In this document: positions 37,923 to 47,691 of the stretch, piece after piece
Numbering within the stretch: the stretch's first letter is position 1
How the letters are laid out: every line of letters starts with the position of its first letter
Origin: Methylobacter psychrophilus
Lineage (GTDB): Bacteria; Pseudomonadota; Gammaproteobacteria; Methylococcales; Methylomonadaceae
Direction: 5' to 3'
Length of the DNA: 64,000 nt
Assembly (NCBI RefSeq): GCF_025583945.1
Contig: NZ_JAOEGU010000002.1
Span: 168,392-232,391 of the forward strand
Translations under genes and position numbers: made by a program
Notes under the pieces: generated by a model
Databases searched by the model: none
Told to the model about the DNA's origin: nothing
What the model saw: the letters and a program-made list of their open reading frames with translations, nothing else

Positions 37923-38948
37923 ATGCGCATTAAGCCTGAACAATTAAGTGCCGATCTACAAAAGGGTTTGAAGCCGGTGTACTTTATCAGTGGCGATGAG
38001 CCATTGCAGTTAGGTGAAATGGCCGATGGAGTAAGAAAGTCAGCAAAAAAAGCAGGCTTTGACAGCCGTGAGATTATTTCAGCGGAAACAGGATTTGAAT
38101 GGAATCAGTTGGCATTTACGGCTGATTCTTTATCTATTTTTGCGGATAAAAAAATTATTGATTTACGATTGCCATCGGGTACTCCAGGAACAGAGGGCTC
38201 TAAAGCGTTGATTGCTTATTGCCAACGAGTACCTGAAGACACTTTATTACTCATTACTGCGGGGAAAATAGCCGGTAGTGCATTAAAATCCCGTTGGTTT
38301 GAAGCGCTGGATAAAGTGGGTGTTGTTATTCAGGTTTGGCCATTGGAGGGTCAGGATTTAATCCGTTGGCTACAACAAAGAATGCAGCAACGCGGATTAC
38401 ACGCTGAAGTAGAGGGTTTGCGAGTATTGGCATCCAGAGTTGAAGGAAATTTACTGGCTGCCGCTCAGGAAATAGAAAAGCTTTACGTGCTTTACGGAAC
38501 CGGTAACCTCAGTAATCAGCAGATTTTAGAGGTGGTCGCCGATAGCTCAAGATACGATGTATTCAAACTGATGGATAGTGTCTTGTCCGCCAGCATCAAT
38601 CGTATCTTCAAAGTATTGTCAGGCTTGCGATCTGAAGGTATTGCCTCGCCGATTGTCCTGTGGGCTTTGACACGTGATGCCAGGTTATTAATAAAAATAA
38701 AACTGGCGTTGTCTCAAGGACAAAATAAAGACGTCGTGTTTAAAAACAATCAAATCTGGGATAAACGTAAGCAACTGGTCTGTAACGCCTTGAACAGGCT
38801 TGGTAATAGCGATTTAAATAATATATTGGTACTTAGTGCCAAGGCCGACAGACAAATCAAGGGGCAAGAACAAGGTGATGCATGGGAAACCTTGCTGGCT
38901 ATTTGTTTGCTGTTCGCCTCAACACCGGTTATGGCTTATACCGACTAA
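37923..38948 (+). CDS. holA: DNA polymerase III delta subunit
   Basis: HolA, 341 aa, the delta subunit of the clamp loader, which opens the sliding clamp. The start MRIKPEQLSADLQKGLKPVYFISGDEPLQLGE is close to the family N-terminus; SLSIFADKKIIDLRLPSG (about 65-82) is the clamp-opening region, and the C-terminal helical collar begins near LSNQQILEVVADSSRYDVFKL. The frame is open 15 codons further into lptE; the ATG at 37923 right after the lptE stop is preferred, with GGGAG about 14 bases before it. Confidence 0.94.
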   Translation: MRIKPEQLSADLQKGLKPVYFISGDEPLQLGEMADGVRKSAKKAGFDSREIISAETGFEWNQLAFTADSLSIFADKKIIDLRLPSGTPGTEGSKALIAYCQRVPEDTLLLITAGKIAGSALKSRWFEALDKVGVVIQVWPLEGQDLIRWLQQRMQQRGLHAEVEGLRVLASRVEGNLLAAAQEIEKLYVLYGTGNLSNQQILEVVADSSRYDVFKLMDSVLSASINRIFKVLSGLRSEGIASPIVLWALTRDARLLIKIKLALSQGQNKDVVFKNNQIWDKRKQLVCNALNRLGNSDLNNILVLSAKADRQIKGQEQGDAWETLLAICLLFASTPVMAYTD

Positions 38949-39530
38949 ATGAATATATACAGATTGGTGCAGATTTAAACTGATGTGATAAAGCAATTTG
39001 AGTTGATGCATGGTTAACGCTTGGTATAGCACAAGTTATTGGTATTATTTTTAAAGAGTAGATTGTCTTATTTTTGTACAATCTAACAAAACAGTAATAA
39101 AAGCGGCCGTTAAGCGCCTTATGTAACCGTTAATACACAGCGTTATCCACAGGACTTGTGCATATCCGGATAATTTCTATTATTTGTCGGTAACAACACC
39201 ATAAAAAACCCAAAAATAGTACTTTTTTATAGTATCCAAATATAACACAGGGTTTTTCCTGTATTTTTGCCAAGTTTTTAGGTTAAAATAGCGGGCTTTC
39301 AAAGCTGGATGAGTGAGCGGCGATGGTGACTTGTAAAGTGCCACCTCACTTGGCTTGAACTACCTGCAAGTATTCGACACGTTTCAACCATGCCTTGCCG
39401 CTACGGTCTTAGGTTATAATGACTGTAGTTTACGGCAGGGTATCGCAATGCCCCAGTACGAACCCTCCTGAGTTGATACTCAAGAGTGGTCACCAAAAAA
39501 GTTTTTTATGCCCAACTTTAGAGTAAAAAC
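38949..39530 (+). other. Long leader region upstream of the EF-G gene
   Basis: A 582-bp gene-free stretch. The left half holds the DnaA-box block. The right half (39300-39530) has nested pairings: AGCGGC (39316) with GCCGCT (39397), ATGGT (39323) with ACCAT (39387), GGGTAT with ATGCCC near 39437-39452, and TGAGT with ACTCA near 39470-39483. A TATAAT box lies at 39415-39420, but no good -35 pairs with it. The structures suggest a folded 5' leader or small RNA; I recognise no known class. Confidence 0.45.
39070..39165 (+). repeat. Conserved intergenic block with DnaA box, copy 2
   Basis: TTTTTGTACAATCTAACAAA, GTAATAAAA, CGGCCGTTAAG and ACACAG lead to a perfect DnaA box TTATCCACA (39143-39151), with the inverted, one-mismatch box TGTGCATAT at 39157-39165. 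The order and spacing match copy 1 at 30988-31086. Confidence 0.8.
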
Positions 39531-41621
39531 ATGACAGATTTAGCGCATTACAGAAATATCGGCATCTTCGCTCACGTCGATGCCGGTAAAACAACAACGA
39601 CCGAGCGGATTTTAAAGCTGACCGGTAAAATTCATAAAATCGGCGAAGTGCATGATGGCGAAACCACTACCGACTTTATGGATCAAGAGCGTGAGCGTGG
39701 TATTACCATTCAGTCAGCGGCAACGACTTGTTTTTGGAAAGATTATCGTTTTAATATTATCGACACCCCGGGACACGTTGACTTTACTATTGAAGTTTAC
39801 CGTTCTCTTAAAGTATTGGATGGCGGTATCGGCGTTTTTTGTGGTTCAGGTGGTGTAGAGCCTCAATCAGAAACCAACTGGCGTTATGCGAATGACTCTG
39901 AAGTTGCCCGTGTTATTTACATCAATAAGCTGGATCGCATTGGTGCAGACTTCTACCGTGTAGTTAAACAGGTTGAAGAAGTACTGGGCGCTCACCCATT
40001 GGTTATGACACTGCCTATTGGTACTGAAGACCAGTTTACCGGCGTGGTTGATGTATTAACCCGTAAGGCGTGGATATGGGATGATTCTGGCGACCCAATG
40101 AACTACACCATTCAGGATGTTCCTGCCGACATGGTCGCAGACACTGAAAAATGGCGCGAAAAATTGATTGATGAAGTTGCTGATCAATTTGATGACGTTA
40201 TGGAAAAATATCTTGAAGGTGAAGAACCCGATATAGATACCATTAAGCGTTGTATCCGTAAAGGTACCATTAATCTTGATTTCTTCCCGACTTTCTGTGG
40301 TTCGTCTTTCAAAAATAAAGGTGTACAACTGGTTCTTGATGGCGTTATTGATTATTTGCCTTCTCCAACAGAAGTTAAGCCACAGCCTGAAGTTGATATG
40401 GAAGGCAACCCAACCGGTCTTTTTGCTATCGTTGATGCGGAAAAACCGTTACGTGCCTTGGCATTTAAAATCATGGATGACCGTTTTGGCGCGTTGACCT
40501 TCTTGCGTATCTATTCCGGAAAACTGGAAAAAGGCACGTCAGTATTAAACACGTTTACCGGTAAAACCGAGCGTATCGGTCGTATCGTTGAAATGCATGC
40601 CGATGTTCGTGCCGAGCTTGAATCTGCGCAAGCAGGTGATATCGTTGCTGTTTTGGGTATGAAGAATGTGCAAACCGGTCACACCTTGTGTGATCCAAAA
40701 TTCCCTGCAACTCTGGAACCAATGGTTTTCCCTGATCCCGTTATTTCACTGGCCATCTCACCAAAAGATAAAGCCGCTTCTGAAAAAATGGGTATCGCAC
40801 TGGGTAAAATGATTCAGGAAGATCCTTCTTTCCACGTTGAAACTGACGAAGACAGTGGTGAAACCATCCTTAAAGGTATGGGCGAGTTACATCTTGATAT
40901 TAAAGTTGATATTTTAAGACGTACCCACGGTGTTGATGTTGTTGTCGGTAAACCTCAAGTAGCTTACCGTGAAACCATTACCAAAGCGGTTGAAGACGAA
41001 TATACTCACAAGAAGCAATCAGGTGGTTCAGGCCAATACGGCAAGATCAACTACATTATTGAACCCGGTGAACCCGGTTCAGGCTTTGTGTTTCAATCGG
41101 CTGTTACTGGCGGTAACGTACCACGCGAATACTGGCCTGCTGTTGAAAAAGGCTTCAAAAGCATGTTGGATAAAGGTGTTTTGGCCGGTTTCCCTTGTTT
41201 GGACTTTAAAGTTATCTTGACCGATGGTGCATTCCACGCGGTTGACTCCTCTGCGATTGCCTTTGAAATTGCTGCGAAAGCGGCTTTCCGTCAGTCAATT
41301 CCAAAAGCCAGTCCACAATTGATTGAACCAATTATGGCTGTAGATACCTTTACTCCATCAGATCATGTGGGTGATGTTATTGGTGACCTTAACCGTCGCC
41401 GTGGCATGATTAAATCTCAAGATGCTGGCGTAAGTGGCGTACGTATCAAATCAGATGTACCATTGAGCGAAATGTTCGGCTACATTGGTGATTTACGCAC
41501 CATGACTTCAGGTCGCGGTCAATTCTCTATGGAGTTCTCGCACTATATGCCATGTCCTAAAAACGTAGCAGAAGAAGTTATTAAAGAAGTAAACGAACGT
41601 AATAACGCTAAAAAGAAATAA
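39531..41621 (+). CDS. Elongation factor G, second type (EF-G2)
   Basis: A 696-aa EF-G. The P-loop is [15 protein letters not shown] (about residues 14-28), followed by [13 protein letters not shown] (switch I), DTPGHVDFT (switch II) and [10 protein letters not shown]; domains II to V follow to the end. It moves tRNAs and mRNA through the ribosome. The sequence [18 protein letters not shown] after switch II differs from the GVQPQSETVWRQA form of the str-operon EF-G and fits the second EF-G found in many Gammaproteobacteria. It is also not in a str operon here. So a canonical fusA probably exists elsewhere. Confidence 0.93.
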   Translation: MTDLAHYRNIGIFAHVDAGKTTTTERILKLTGKIHKIGEVHDGETTTDFMDQERERGITIQSAATTCFWKDYRFNIIDTPGHVDFTIEVYRSLKVLDGGIGVFCGSGGVEPQSETNWRYANDSEVARVIYINKLDRIGADFYRVVKQVEEVLGAHPLVMTLPIGTEDQFTGVVDVLTRKAWIWDDSGDPMNYTIQDVPADMVADTEKWREKLIDEVADQFDDVMEKYLEGEEPDIDTIKRCIRKGTINLDFFPTFCGSSFKNKGVQLVLDGVIDYLPSPTEVKPQPEVDMEGNPTGLFAIVDAEKPLRALAFKIMDDRFGALTFLRIYSGKLEKGTSVLNTFTGKTERIGRIVEMHADVRAELESAQAGDIVAVLGMKNVQTGHTLCDPKFPATLEPMVFPDPVISLAISPKDKAASEKMGIALGKMIQEDPSFHVETDEDSGETILKGMGELHLDIKVDILRRTHGVDVVVGKPQVAYRETITKAVEDEYTHKKQSGGSGQYGKINYIIEPGEPGSGFVFQSAVTGGNVPREYWPAVEKGFKSMLDKGVLAGFPCLDFKVILTDGAFHAVDSSAIAFEIAAKAAFRQSIPKASPQLIEPIMAVDTFTPSDHVGDVIGDLNRRRGMIKSQDAGVSGVRIKSDVPLSEMFGYIGDLRTMTSGRGQFSMEFSHYMPCPKNVAEEVIKEVNERNNAKKK

Positions 41622-41629
41622 TCTGTATC

Positions 41630-41657
41630 GTAGCCGGGCAGACAACTGCCCGGCTAC
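41630..41657. terminator. Terminator hairpin after the EF-G gene
   Basis: GTAGCCGGGCAG and CTGCCCGGCTAC form a perfect 12-bp stem with an ACAA loop, 8 bases after the stop. No T-run follows, so it may act as a bidirectional or Rho-assisted stop between the convergent EF-G and cytochrome genes. Confidence 0.75.
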
Positions 41658-41783
41658 ACAATGTGCAATCATCCAAAATAAAAACTCCCCTCATACCGGT
41701 CAGTCACTTTTTATGACTTCAATGTCGAATGGCTTGTGTTGTAATCCTCTCACCCTCGCTTTTCCTGTGAACTGCCTCAATAT

Positions 41784-43805
41784 TTACGGCTCTATCGCTG
41801 TAACTTCGGGTTTTATTTTTATGGGTAACAGCAATGAAGCTACTGCCATTTCAACAACAGGCAATTCAACCTTATCATCTTTTAATGCCCACTTTGCATA
41901 ACGGTTGTTGAGTTTTCTATAGTTCAGGCTGGCACTGATAATTAACGGTCCTTTTACATCATCGGGTATTTTAAACGAATAGCTGGTTATATCCGTTTCA
42001 CCGGGAGGAATGATGCGTTTAAAGCTATCACCGACCATGTTAAACAGGTCGTGCCGCCATACGGCATTACCGATTCTATCTATCGGGATTGATTTATAAA
42101 AATACGCGTTGTCTTCGACGTTGTTGTCTTGTTTTAGATAACCTGATTCATAAATCTTGCGCCCCTGACCATCCTTCACCAAAAACTGTATCCATGCTTC
42201 ATTAATATCGGTAGTACCGCCAGGAAAAGCATGGCCGACTTGGACATTGGTTACTGCGACCTTAATGTTAACCGTTTCTCCCAAATAAAAATAACCAGGC
42301 GCTTCGGTCGATTTGATTAATTTAGGGTCGATATGCTGATTATTTTCCGTGGCATCGGGTCGATTGGGACGATCAATACTGATGCGCATCTGGTCTGCTC
42401 TTAAAAACCCGCGGGTGCGCTCCAACTGAGCCTGATTTTGAGTAACCGAAGGGATAGCGGTGTTGGCTCCAATAGTAAAATGTGTTTTGATAAAGCCATC
42501 CTGATTGGCAGAAGGATCTTTTCCCAATTCAAACGGAAAATGGCAATCCTGACAGCGTCGCGGCCTGCCATTGGCAAAGGCTTGCTGAGTTTGCCCCGAA
42601 TAGGGGCTGTTTAGCCAGGCGCTATAGTCATCCTGCATTTTTACCCAGCCCCAGTCATTGAAGTCCTTATCCATAAACTGGGCATGACAAGTTGCACAAA
42701 GTTCAGGTGTGGACAATACTTGCCGGGAAAGATCGGCTTTATGCTGTTCAGGCTTTAGTCGTATTAGCAGGTTATGGACGAAGGTAGGCAAGGCTTGCTG
42801 CGAGCCTTCAAAAAGATAAGGTTCTGGCGGTTTAAAGCGGTAACTTGCTACGCCTTTAACATGTTCGACACGGTCGATGCCATGACAGCTCATGCAGCTT
42901 ACACCCTCTTGCAGGTGCCCGGGTGTATCAAGCTTGCCGCCTTTGCTCAGTTGTCCGCTTAGTAAGGCGACTGGTGCATGACAACCTTCGCAGTAACGAG
43001 TCGCGGCCATACCTTTTTTTTCTGAGAGTAACTTAATATTGGTTTGATAGGTTTTATCGGAACCTGCTTGAGCATGGATTGACGCTTTCCATTGTTGTGC
43101 AATTTCCAGATGGCAAGTTGCACAGCGCTCGGAATTTCCTAACCGTTTTGCATCGAAGAATCCGCCGGTACTGGTTTCCGTTTGGGCAGGCCGGAAAGGG
43201 TGACTGCCGTAAGCATAATCGTAGGGTTTAATCGCCGATGTATCTTTAAACGGTTTTACCCTTATTTGATAAAGGCCGGTTGTAAGGAGTACCAATAGCG
43301 TACCGGCCATTACCAAGTGGCTGGTAATTTTGAACAAACCGCCTGATAACGACGGAAACCGGTTTGGTTCATTTTTTTTTCGTCGATCGGATAAGGACAA
43401 AGCATGAAAGACAATATGTAAGGCCAGTAAAATCAGCGTGATAGTAGCCAGCCAAACATGTCCCGAAAAAATCCAATACAGTGCTTCAGATTGACCTTCC
43501 ACAGCAATGTAAATGCCTGAACCGGCAAGTGCCAAAAATGCCAATGCGGAAAATAGTCCTGAAAATGACAGCCACGGCCTTCGCAAACCAAGAGTTCTGA
43601 GAAAATGAATCATAATATAGGGTACTAATAATAGTGTAACCAATATTCCCAACAAGAGATGAAGCAGGTAGGTCCATTGCTCAACTACGGAAAGACCTGG
43701 TAGAAACAGACTGAAATAACCGCTTATGACCAATGCAATAGTCAGGACTGCCAAGGGTTTAGCCAGATTTCGTTCGGCTGTCATTAGGTTATTTGGGTCG
43801 CTCAT
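41784..43805 (-). CDS. Membrane-anchored five-haem cytochrome c
   Basis: A 673-aa protein in two parts. Residues 15-185 hold about five membrane helices with paired histidines (LLHLLLGILV...IMIHFL and GHVWLATITLILLALHIVFH) like cytochrome b561-type haem-b domains. The periplasmic part has five CxxCH haem sites: CATCH, CEGCH, CMSCH, CATCH and CQDCH at about 228, 272, 304, 370 and 418, in a cytochrome c554-like pattern, followed by a beta-rich domain (residues 470-660). It probably moves electrons between the quinone pool and a periplasmic partner; substrate unknown. The ATG at 43805 has AAGGA before it. It lies directly after the FG-GAP/HEAT gene (29 bp), so the two are one operon. Confidence 0.87.
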   Translation of the reverse strand: MSDPNNLMTAERNLAKPLAVLTIALVISGYFSLFLPGLSVVEQWTYLLHLLLGILVTLLLVPYIMIHFLRTLGLRRPWLSFSGLFSALAFLALAGSGIYIAVEGQSEALYWIFSGHVWLATITLILLALHIVFHALSLSDRRKKNEPNRFPSLSGGLFKITSHLVMAGTLLVLLTTGLYQIRVKPFKDTSAIKPYDYAYGSHPFRPAQTETSTGGFFDAKRLGNSERCATCHLEIAQQWKASIHAQAGSDKTYQTNIKLLSEKKGMAATRYCEGCHAPVALLSGQLSKGGKLDTPGHLQEGVSCMSCHGIDRVEHVKGVASYRFKPPEPYLFEGSQQALPTFVHNLLIRLKPEQHKADLSRQVLSTPELCATCHAQFMDKDFNDWGWVKMQDDYSAWLNSPYSGQTQQAFANGRPRRCQDCHFPFELGKDPSANQDGFIKTHFTIGANTAIPSVTQNQAQLERTRGFLRADQMRISIDRPNRPDATENNQHIDPKLIKSTEAPGYFYLGETVNIKVAVTNVQVGHAFPGGTTDINEAWIQFLVKDGQGRKIYESGYLKQDNNVEDNAYFYKSIPIDRIGNAVWRHDLFNMVGDSFKRIIPPGETDITSYSFKIPDDVKGPLIISASLNYRKLNNRYAKWALKDDKVELPVVEMAVASLLLPIKIKPEVTAIEP

Positions 43806-43834
43806 GTGGCTATCCTTGTGTAACATAATAATAT

Positions 43835-46800
43835 TTAACGATACAGAATTTCTTGAGCTTCAGGATGTCCTTGTCGCATCATAAACTCAACAGCCTGAAA
43901 ACGAACATCACTATCTTCCGCTACATTGCCGGCTAGCTTGTTGGCAAACTCAAGCAACGAATCGTCATTAAATGACAATAGTTTGCGTATTACTGAATTT
44001 CGCAAGGGATCTTTTTTTGCCTGGGCCAGGGTAAATAATGTATTAATGGCATCCTTATCAAAATCAATACCATAGTGATTTAAAACAGCTTGTCGTATGG
44101 TTATTGAATAAACCGGGTTGTTTAGCAGTTTTAAGGCTACACGATGATGCTCTGGTGTATTTTTGGAAAACAAGATCATGGGGCAAAAATCTTGTAACTC
44201 AATATTTGCGCTGAAACATAGTTGTTCGAGATCGGTTAATTGCTGATTTAAAGGTTTGCCGGGTATTTTTCTAACGACTAAACCTTGATTCGATTTACTG
44301 TGTTTATTGCGCCTCAAGTAGTTATTTTCAACATCGGTCCCAGATAAAAGAACGCTATTAAGCGCATTAACCAGCATTGATGGTTCTGTTAGAAAATCGG
44401 CTTTTGACCAACTCCGCATTGCTATTGAGCGAAACTGGGGGTTGGCAAGAATTTTTCTGTAGTCTTCTCTTGATAGCCTGTTTTTTTCATCTAACAACGC
44501 TTCAATTTCCCACTGATTAATGGATAGATCCTTATCTTGTAATGCCTTGTGCAAAATAGAGCTGCGATCAGCAGATTTTAGTGAAAATAAGGCTTGAAAT
44601 GCTGATGCCCTTACGCTTTCTTGCGACGATTGTGTTTGTCGACTTAACCAATCAATACTGGCCTGATCTTTCATGTGTTGCCTAATAGCGATCCAGCGGC
44701 CGGTTAAATTTGTGGATTTAGTTGTTGACTCTGTATTAGGTGAAAACTGGTCAAAAGCCCTATGGGCAAGCCCATTGAGTTGTTCAGCATCAAATAAGCC
44801 AACGTCATCGCCTTGGGCCAGTAAATCAGCAAGCACATCCAAACGTTTTTCTACCGGTATGGTGTCAAATTTATCGTCTCCAATAACGAAGGATTCAAGT
44901 GTTTTTAAAATAGTTTCATCGCCCAGCCGTTTTAGCGCAATAAAACTATTTGCAATAACCACCGCGGACTGGGTATCGTCTGACAGCAAGTGCGTCAGTT
45001 GTGGCAATGCTTTAGTTTGCCGAATCAATCCCAAAGTCCTTACCATTTCTGCCCGCACAGATAAGTCAGCATCATTCAGATGATCAAGTAATGAATGCAC
45101 ACCACGAAAACGTTCTGCATTGGCTAAAGCACGCGCAGCAGAAATTCGCACCATTGGCTCTGTGTCATCAAGTAAACGGATCAGATACGGAACGGCAAGA
45201 TATTTACGATTAACCACGGCTTCTTCCTCTTGAAAAAAGAAGCCAAAGCAATCGGCAAGGGCAATTTTTACTGCCGGATCTTTATGAGAGAACAATCGTA
45301 GCAGCCACCTAATGGATGTTTCGTCTTCATAATCCTGCAAGCCTTGTATTGCGGCAATAACATTGGCAGTATCCTTATCCTCCAAGCCTTTAATCAGTAA
45401 ACTTAAGCCCTGAAGTGTATTTATACGAGACACTACTGTAATAACTTCGCGGCGAACCAGTGCATTATTGTCTTTGGCAGCAATTAGCAGTTCCGGTAAT
45501 ATCTGGTCAGGATGTTTTGATTGTCCAAGCATGCTGATATAGTGTGCGCGGATTTCGGCTTGTTCGACGCCAAGTTTTAATCGCAAATACTGACTTGGCG
45601 TATTAACTGCAGAAGTAACAGGTAGTTCATCAATTTTGTTGTTGTTTTCTTCGATCAGCCAATAACGATCTACCGGTATTGATTTAATAGTCTGCTTGCG
45701 ACCACCGGGCCAATTGATAATGAGCTGGTCAATTTTATCTTCATCTCCCAGGCCGAAAATTATTCTTTTATCGCTGTCAGATAAAAAACCCTCACCACTG
45801 ACTACGGAACGGATTTGTTGGCCATTAGTGGTAGTCAGTTGTACGACGGCTCCCACAGCATCGCGGTTGGATTTTGTGCCGATCAGTTTCAAGCCTAACC
45901 AATGTTTTTTGGGTGACTCATTAACCAGATACTGGCCCAAATCGTTATTGTGAGCGATATAGAGATCAATATCGCCATCATTGTCAAAATCAGCAGACAC
46001 ACTTCCTCTGGCTGATTGCATATCTTGCAGGGCAATGCCGGCTGATACCGTGATATCAGTAAAATATCCATTACCGGTATTAAGTAAAAGTTGTTTGAGT
46101 TGTCCTTGACTGACTTTGGCAGCATCCGGATCCGGCTCCAATTGACCTGCCGAGATAAAAACATCATTGAAACCATCATTGTTAAAGTCTTGAATAAGCG
46201 TTGTCCAGGCGGAAAGATTGAGAAATTGATTGCCGCCAATCCCCATCTCCCGTGCGTGATCCTTATAATGCGCTAACGAAGTATTTTTACCTCCTACCCC
46301 TGGTTCCTGAATTAAGGCAATCGTGCTTTCTCCGGGTGTACTTGCCAGCACAAAATCAATATCGCCATCGTTATCCAAATCGCCTGAAGCAATACCACGA
46401 TTACCCAACGCAGAGCGCAGTCCCAATGCCTGACTGACTGGCTCAAAGTACTTTCCATCATTATTAAGATAAGCCATATTGGAACCGGTACCGCGATCAT
46501 TGGTGACCAGCAGGTCAGGTAGTGCATCGCCATTAATATCCTGCCAACTAACATCCAGCATCCGTCCATCCGGGTTAATGACACCTACCTGTGCGGCAAT
46601 TTCTTTGAATTTTAGTCCCCCCAAATTCAGGTAGAGCTGATTGGGTTGCGCCGCATACAGGCTCGAATCAAAGGTATTTTTTTTATCTCCTGTAAACTGG
46701 CTATTTGCCTCAAAGGTTTTTTGACCTTTTTTAAAATCAATAAAATTACCAATATAAATATCCAGCAAGCCATCACCATTAAAATCAGCGGCGGCTGTAG

Positions 46801-47416
46801 AGGTTGACCAAAACTGACTGGCAAGGCCGCTTTCCATAGTGATATCAGTAAACGTTCCATCGCCCTTGTTTTTATAAAGTAATCGGCTTTCCTTGCCGGT
46901 TACCAACAGGTCTGCGTCACCGTCATTATCAAAATCGCCAGTCAAACAGCCCATGCCCCATATTTTTTTATGTAAACCACTTGCCGAGGTTGCCTCCCGA
47001 AATCCCTGGCCACTTTCGTTTAAAAACAGTGCATTTCCCTTAAATGACTGCCACCAATACTGTTGACCATAATAGCGGGTATGACCTGAGCCGTTAACCA
47101 GAAAAAGATCAATCCAGCCATCATTATTAAAATCAGCAGCACAAGCACCGGAACCCAGTGAATCATCAATGCCTGCCAACTGTTCATCGCCTTGTTGATG
47201 ACTAAAATTAAGGCCTTTTTCCAACGTTCTATCGACAAAAATAACATTTAGTGGCTGCTTTTTTTGAACTAATTGATCGGAATAGATAGTTTTGGCGGCA
47301 TAAGGAAAACCCACAGGAATAAGCACTGGCGTTCTATAAATAATCAGGCCAATGATGGCTATAAAAAACACAAAAAAAAGTATTCCAAATTTATTGGCAA
47401 TAAAAGTTGGCAACAT
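43835..47416 (-). CDS. FG-GAP/ASPIC and HEAT-repeat exported protein
   Basis: A 1193-aa protein. An N-terminal membrane anchor (ILFFVFFIAIIGLIIY, residues 12-27) leads to a beta-propeller with seven FG-GAP calcium motifs such as DFNNDGWIDLF, DFDNDGDADLL and DLDNDGDIDFV. An ASPIC/UnbV domain follows (about 520-600: KHWLGLKLIGTKSNRDAVGA ... LIINWPGGRKQ). From about residue 630 to the end the sequence is helical HEAT-like repeats (HKDPAVKIALAD, DDTEPMVRISAARALAN, DADLSVRAEMVRTLG). It is probably anchored in the periplasm and may hold proteins or polymers together. It precedes the five-haem cytochrome in the same operon. Confidence 0.88.
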   Translation of the reverse strand: MLPTFIANKFGILFFVFFIAIIGLIIYRTPVLIPVGFPYAAKTIYSDQLVQKKQPLNVIFVDRTLEKGLNFSHQQGDEQLAGIDDSLGSGACAADFNNDGWIDLFLVNGSGHTRYYGQQYWWQSFKGNALFLNESGQGFREATSASGLHKKIWGMGCLTGDFDNDGDADLLVTGKESRLLYKNKGDGTFTDITMESGLASQFWSTSTAAADFNGDGLLDIYIGNFIDFKKGQKTFEANSQFTGDKKNTFDSSLYAAQPNQLYLNLGGLKFKEIAAQVGVINPDGRMLDVSWQDINGDALPDLLVTNDRGTGSNMAYLNNDGKYFEPVSQALGLRSALGNRGIASGDLDNDGDIDFVLASTPGESTIALIQEPGVGGKNTSLAHYKDHAREMGIGGNQFLNLSAWTTLIQDFNNDGFNDVFISAGQLEPDPDAAKVSQGQLKQLLLNTGNGYFTDITVSAGIALQDMQSARGSVSADFDNDGDIDLYIAHNNDLGQYLVNESPKKHWLGLKLIGTKSNRDAVGAVVQLTTTNGQQIRSVVSGEGFLSDSDKRIIFGLGDEDKIDQLIINWPGGRKQTIKSIPVDRYWLIEENNNKIDELPVTSAVNTPSQYLRLKLGVEQAEIRAHYISMLGQSKHPDQILPELLIAAKDNNALVRREVITVVSRINTLQGLSLLIKGLEDKDTANVIAAIQGLQDYEDETSIRWLLRLFSHKDPAVKIALADCFGFFFQEEEAVVNRKYLAVPYLIRLLDDTEPMVRISAARALANAERFRGVHSLLDHLNDADLSVRAEMVRTLGLIRQTKALPQLTHLLSDDTQSAVVIANSFIALKRLGDETILKTLESFVIGDDKFDTIPVEKRLDVLADLLAQGDDVGLFDAEQLNGLAHRAFDQFSPNTESTTKSTNLTGRWIAIRQHMKDQASIDWLSRQTQSSQESVRASAFQALFSLKSADRSSILHKALQDKDLSINQWEIEALLDEKNRLSREDYRKILANPQFRSIAMRSWSKADFLTEPSMLVNALNSVLLSGTDVENNYLRRNKHSKSNQGLVVRKIPGKPLNQQLTDLEQLCFSANIELQDFCPMILFSKNTPEHHRVALKLLNNPVYSITIRQAVLNHYGIDFDKDAINTLFTLAQAKKDPLRNSVIRKLLSFNDDSLLEFANKLAGNVAEDSDVRFQAVEFMMRQGHPEAQEILYR

Positions 47417-47472
47417 AATTTATGTCCCTAATGAAAAATTTATCTGAATTGACAGGAAACTTCATTTTTATT

Positions 47473-47586
47473 TATAGACTTTCAGAAATTAAATTTCCAT
47501 TACATGAAATTTTTAGCCCGTACGGATAACATCCCTTGAAGGGATGGTATCCGTTAGTATCGAAATTATTTATCTGAAAATATATA
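47473..47586 (-). repeat. 114-bp palindromic element, copy 1
   Basis: Ends TATAGACTTTCAGA and TCTGAAAATATATA are inverted; the centre has ATCCCTTGAAGGGAT flanked by GATA/TATC. It matches the copies at 53465-53578 (full) and 57274-57351 (decayed), in reverse orientation. It lies between the FG-GAP gene and dinB, and no other feature is visible in this 275-bp spacer. Confidence 0.85.
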
Positions 47587-47691
47587 GTCATTGACAGCAG
47601 GCTTAAAGGCTATCAAGTCAAACTAATTCGGTAATATAGCCAAGTGGTAGAGGATAGCCGGACTTGTGTAAATAGGGCCGTTCCCGGTACG

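Noticed and set aside
39531..41621. Canonical str-operon fusA
   Set aside because: The sequence after switch II and the lack of rpsL, rpsG and tuf neighbours fit the second EF-G type better, so no fusA symbol is given.
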